Part shown: positions 40,196 through 42,957 of the stretch, piece by piece
Numbering within the stretch: position 1 is the first letter of the stretch
Layout of the letters: each line of letters begins with the position of its first letter
Assembly (NCBI GenBank): GCA_022819945.1
Contig: JAJEGI010000066.1
Span: 1-42,957, forward strand
Direction: 5' to 3'
DNA from: Candidatus Poribacteria bacterium
GTDB taxonomy: Bacteria; Poribacteria; WGA-4E; WGA-3G
Length of the DNA: 42,957 nucleotides
Translations under genes and position numbers: made by a program
The notes under the pieces: generated by a model
Seen by the model: only the letters and a program-made list of their open reading frames with translations
Databases searched by the model: none
What the model was told of the DNA's origin: nothing

Positions 40196-40871
40196 TGAGC
40201 AGCGTCGGGACGAGGGGACCTCGCCCCTACGAAAGTCGGTTCCGGTTACAGGTGTTATCCTTGCGGGTGGTAAGAGTCGGCGGATGGGACGGAATAAGGC
40301 GTTACTACCACTCGGCGAGGCTTCGCTCATTGAACACGTTATCCGTCGTATACGCCTTGTCGCAGATGAACTCCTGCTGATTACCAATAATCCTGCTGAA
40401 TATGCACACCTCGGTTTACCGATGCACAGCGATATGATTCCAGACGCTGGCGCGTTGGGTGGTATCTATACCGGTTTGACGCACGCTTCGCATGACGCTG
40501 TACTCTGTGTCGCATGTGATAGTCCGTTTTTACAACCGAAGCTGCTCACCCATCTTGTCTCTGTTTTAGGTGAATATGATGCGGTGATGCCTTATACGTA
40601 CAGTCGTAACACAGACATCAGGGTTACAAACCCCTCTTACAACACTGATCAGATTACCCTCCAAACGTTGTGTGCTGCCTATTCTAAACGTTGTTTACCT
40701 ATTATTGAATTGATGCTACAAGAATCTGAATTACGTGTCCATGCGCTACAGGAACGCGCGAATATCCTGATCCTCGCGCCAGAAATTTGGAAAGCTTATG
40801 ATTCTGAAGGTCATTCATTTTTCAACGTTAACACACCAGAAGATTTTGAAAAAGCACAAACTATATTATAA
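40071..40871 (+). CDS. MobA-like molybdenum cofactor guanylyltransferase with an N-terminal extension from duplicated sequence
   Basis: The frame codes 266 residues from a TTG at 40071. The NTP-transferase domain begins only at residue 60: TGVILAGGKSRRMGRNKALL (GTP-binding loop), then DMIPDAGALGGIYTGL, VACDSPFLQPKL and FFNVNTPEDFEKA. MobA attaches GMP to molybdopterin to form the guanine dinucleotide cofactor; MobA-like enzymes also make other nucleotide-sugar-type links. Residues 20-45 (PQQVGESIVNVIQRAASGRG) copy the C-terminus of the upstream M28 protein in a different frame. No ATG, GTG or TTG occurs in frame close to the domain; GTG at 40131 is an alternative start. The extension may be translated or the gene may use an undetected start. 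No other molybdenum genes are nearby. Confidence 0.8.
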   Translation: MSTSFNVQHRDEETSPLRKLVGPQQVGESIVNVIQRAASGRGEQRRDEGTSPLRKSVPVTGVILAGGKSRRMGRNKALLPLGEASLIEHVIRRIRLVADELLLITNNPAEYAHLGLPMHSDMIPDAGALGGIYTGLTHASHDAVLCVACDSPFLQPKLLTHLVSVLGEYDAVMPYTYSRNTDIRVTNPSYNTDQITLQTLCAAYSKRCLPIIELMLQESELRVHALQERANILILAPEIWKAYDSEGHSFFNVNTPEDFEKAQTIL

Positions 40872-40930
40872 ACCAAAATCACCCCCGGTGTAAGACCTAT
40901 TTCAAAGAAAATTCCATAAGCTAACTACTC

Positions 40931-40977
40931 GGACTTACGCAGCCTCCCTTGCAGGCGGGGTTTGAAACCCCGCCTGC
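40931..40977. repeat. R2-type end followed by a 27-bp perfect palindrome
   Basis: GGACTTACGCA (40931-40941) then, after 9 bases, GCAGGCGGGGTTT (40951-40963) and its inverse AAACCCCGCCTGC (40965-40977) with a single central G. A strong hairpin between the MobA-like gene and the ABC permease. It could terminate or attenuate, but the tract after it is G-rich, not T-rich; a related GGCGGGGTT/AACCCCGCC hairpin lies inside the R1 element at 42718. Confidence 0.55.
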
Positions 40978-41023
40978 AGTGGGGGGGGCAAATTAATCCA
41001 TAAAAAAATAAGAGGAATTCAAC

Positions 41024-42430
41024 ATGTTATTGACATTGATTCAAAAGGAGATGATGCATCATATTCTCAGCGTCCGGTTCGTCGCGCTCCTCGTGATGTG
41101 TCTTCTGCTCGTGCCGCTTACCTTGCACATCAATTACCGCAATTACCTCCAAAACCAGGTCAATTATCAGGCAGCTATTGAACTCTCGGTTGCAGAAATG
41201 GATGATGCGCTTCATCCACTTCGGGATCCGCCCGCTCCGGATACAGAATTCTCTAAACTTTTTCTCGAACCGACCCCTTTAAGTGTGTTTGCTAAAGGTT
41301 TAGAGGAATCCCTTCCGGGTTACCTTGGGATGACTCGCAACGGTGTAAAACACGGCTCGACATCAGTTGGGGAAGGCTCGCTCTCCTCTGCTTTAGGGAA
41401 TCTTGATTTTCTATTTGTTGTTAGCACCGTCTTCAGTCTACTTGCACTCTTGTTCACGTTTGACGCCGTTGCGGGGGAAAGAGAAGCCGGAACGCTGCGG
41501 GTAACTTTGGCGAATGCGCTACCCCGAGATTTGTTCTTGTGGAGCAAGCTCATTGGTGGGTATATCGTGTTTGTTGTCCCGTTTTTAGTGTCGTTTCTGT
41601 TGGGTCTGTTCTTGCTTGTTTCGCAAGGGTTTCCGTTGGGTGAATCTGACATCTTCCCCCGCGTGCTCAGTTTGACCTTCGTCTCGTTGCTCTATATTGG
41701 TGTATTTTTTGCAATAGGCACCTTAATTTCCACCTATTTAGACAATTCCAAGACGGCACTCATCGTCGCTTTCACTGTCTGGGTGCTCGCCGTGTTGATT
41801 GCCCCACGCGTTGGGTTTCTCACCGCTAAATTTATTGCACCGGCACGCGCGATTCAGAGCGTCTATATGGAAAAAACGGCGATTAATAATAACCTCAATG
41901 AAGAAAAGGACCAAGTGGTTATAGGGAAAATAATGGCTTTAGGGGATATTAATCTCGGCAAGGATCAGGAAAAAATCAAGGCACTCAGGGCACCGATTGA
42001 TGCCGAATATCGACAGAAATTTCAAGAGCAAGTCGGCGAAATAGAACGCGCCTATCAACGTGAAAAAAAGCGGCAAGAATCGGTCGGAGAAACCCTTTCC
42101 CGAATCACACCGACAACTTCGCTCATTTATGTCGCCATGAATTTAACCGAGACTGGGAAAATAAAAAGAGACACCTATTTTGAAACGGGCACGCGTTATT
42201 ATAACCAACTTGAGGCGGAGTATTTCCATGAAATTTCAGACGATCAATTTGCGAGGTTCATGCGATCAGATCAACCGAAACCCAAGAAAATTTCCCCGCC
42301 GCCAGCTATGACCAAAACGCGCTTATCAGAAACTGTCCGGCACTCTATGGTCGATTTACTCCTGCTCTGTTTCTTAGCAGTTGTATTGACGACTGTAGCG
42401 TTTCTGAAATTCTTCAGTGTTGATATTTAG
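41024..42430 (+). CDS. ABC-2 type transporter permease (DUF3526-like), without adjacent ATPase
   Basis: The protein has 468 residues with AGAGGAA before the ATG. Residue 1-16 cytosolic, then a first membrane segment (17-37), a long external loop (to about 126), four or five close segments (127-270), a helical soluble stretch with charged residues (NLNEEKDQVVIGKIM and QEQVGEIERAYQREKKR), and a last segment (437-460). FDAVAGEREAGTLRVTLANALPR just after the second segment is the cytosolic coupling motif of ABC-2 permeases. Such permeases export copper-related, lipid or antibiotic substrates with a separate ATPase. No ABC ATPase is in the window; one may follow outside, or lie before if the repeats have separated them. 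Confidence 0.8.
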   Translation: MLLTLIQKEMMHHILSVRFVALLVMCLLLVPLTLHINYRNYLQNQVNYQAAIELSVAEMDDALHPLRDPPAPDTEFSKLFLEPTPLSVFAKGLEESLPGYLGMTRNGVKHGSTSVGEGSLSSALGNLDFLFVVSTVFSLLALLFTFDAVAGEREAGTLRVTLANALPRDLFLWSKLIGGYIVFVVPFLVSFLLGLFLLVSQGFPLGESDIFPRVLSLTFVSLLYIGVFFAIGTLISTYLDNSKTALIVAFTVWVLAVLIAPRVGFLTAKFIAPARAIQSVYMEKTAINNNLNEEKDQVVIGKIMALGDINLGKDQEKIKALRAPIDAEYRQKFQEQVGEIERAYQREKKRQESVGETLSRITPTTSLIYVAMNLTETGKIKRDTYFETGTRYYNQLEAEYFHEISDDQFARFMRSDQPKPKKISPPPAMTKTRLSETVRHSMVDLLLLCFLAVVLTTVAFLKFFSVDI

Positions 42431-42451
42431 TACTATGGTTTGGACAATTTT
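42431..42451 (+). repeat. Solitary end of the IS4-like element
   Basis: TACTATGGTTTGGACAATTT matches the left inverted repeat of the IS at 33967 (TACTAAAGTTTGGACAATTT) at 18 of 20 positions. It starts directly after the stop codon of the ABC permease. No second end or transposase is seen; it may be a solo end left by excision, or a different related element. Confidence 0.45.
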
Positions 42452-42528
42452 TCAAAGGAACAGAGAAACCTGAAATCCGCAAAACCGAGTGAAACCTAAT
42501 GCCTTATGATACCAACACGGTTTGGGAT

Positions 42529-42626
42529 GTTGGGTTTCGCTATACCTATCTATCCTAACGGTTCATTGAAGAATTGAACGCTGTGTATAGCGAAAATGTG
42601 CTTGTGGTTTTACCGCTCAACCCAAC
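42529..42626. repeat. Dispersed repeat, family R3 (copy 2)
   Basis: Outer inverted repeats GTTGGGTT (42529-42536) and AACCCAAC (42619-42626); an inner perfect 11-bp pair TTTCGCTATAC (42535-42545) and GTATAGCGAAA (42585-42595). The left end is shared with 21979 (TGTTGGGTTTCGCTATA). About 98 bp, non-coding, probably a MITE or REP-type element. Confidence 0.6.
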
Positions 42627-42679
42627 CTACGATAATCTTTCGTAATTCTAATACCATTTCAAGCCAACCTATGTCTACC

Positions 42680-42797
42680 TTATAGTAAAGCCCACAATTA
42701 ATTATACACCTGAGAGTGGCGGGGTTACAAACCCCGCCAGCGAGGAGAGAGTTTTGTGTTTGCTAAAGTGTTCACGTATTTTCGGGCTTTACTATAA
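42680..42797. mobile_element. MITE-like element, family R1 (copy 2)
   Basis: 118 bp with perfect 14-bp inverted ends TTATAGTAAAGCCC (42680-42693) and GGGCTTTACTATAA (42784-42797). Inside is a GC-rich hairpin GGCGGGGTT/AACCCCGCC (42718-42738). Same ends and size as 18591-18711. No target duplication is clear. Confidence 0.75.
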
Positions 42798-42819
42798 GTA
42801 CTTTCCAAGATATTTGACA

Positions 42820-42830
42820 GGACTTACGCA
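42820..42830. repeat. R2-type end near the window edge
   Basis: GGACTTACGCA, identical to the end at 40931 and to the inverse of 30635-30645. The other end would lie outside the window. Confidence 0.4.
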
Positions 42831-42957
42831 ATTTCGACTGCAGCCTGTTCTGTTAGGATGAGATTTCTCGGAAAACATAGCGTTCTGGTGGCACGATGCA
42901 CTTCGCATCTGGGCGAGTACGCCGCAAAACTGGGAAGTTTGTGCTACAAAAGAGCAG

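Larger units (their letters stand above)
42431..42957. other. Repeat-only region at the end of the window
   Basis: The last 527 bases contain no ORF I can support. They are a mosaic of an IS-end-like segment (42431), an R3 element (42529), an R1 element (42680) and an R2 end (42820) that probably continues past the window. Confidence 0.65.

Overview
The gene mix resembles Candidatus Poribacteria or a similar uncultured, metabolically broad bacterium. Pointers are five phytanoyl-CoA dioxygenase (PhyH) genes, two sulfatases, DUF362, creatininase, Gfo/Idh/MocA and Uma2 proteins, a sulfatase-modifying-factor-like protein, and several families of short palindromic repeats. This assignment is an inference from gene content; there is no rRNA or other taxonomic marker in the window. 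I saw no tRNA, rRNA or CRISPR array.

Layout. 1-4204: a partial PhyH gene, a formylglycine-generating-enzyme-like protein that lacks the catalytic cysteines, and a tandem pair of PhyH paralogues about 80% identical. 4290-11127: a minus-strand run reading PhyH, type IIG-like restriction-methylase, unknown protein, TIR-like protein, CD-NTase (CBASS-type cyclase). This is a defence cluster, and its methylase start overlaps the stop of the PhyH gene by one base. 11182-18322: minus-strand housekeeping and accessory metabolism (DUF362, two Uma2 nucleases, a large acyl-CoA synthetase, cysteine desulfurase, Gfo/Idh oxidoreductase). 18323-24025: a MITE-like element, a lipoprotein, a metallo-beta-lactamase/cupin fusion, a sulfatase, and a two-domain PhyH protein whose first half has lost its active-site histidines.

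24254-29363 is the most unusual part. It holds two small paralogous proteins, a 1.1 kb AT-rich non-coding stretch with a 52-bp tandem repeat carrying a dyad, an excellent sigma-70 promoter, and an 1125-residue protein. That protein has a primase-like N-terminus, a five-cysteine cluster, a helicase-C-like region and C-terminal winged helices. It reads like a replication module of an integrated element, although I cannot prove that.

29623-36004: a creatininase, a membrane protein translationally coupled to an alpha/alpha-toroid polysaccharide-active enzyme, an intact IS4-superfamily insertion sequence, and a TIR-domain protein lying directly against the IS end. 36123-42430: an M55 D-aminopeptidase, glyoxalase I, a second sulfatase followed at once by an M28 peptidase, a MobA-like nucleotidyltransferase whose reading frame begins inside a duplicated piece of the peptidase gene, and an ABC-2 permease. 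The last 0.5 kb holds only repeats.

Most starts were placed by Shine-Dalgarno position rather than longest ORF; where this shortens the protein the entry says so.
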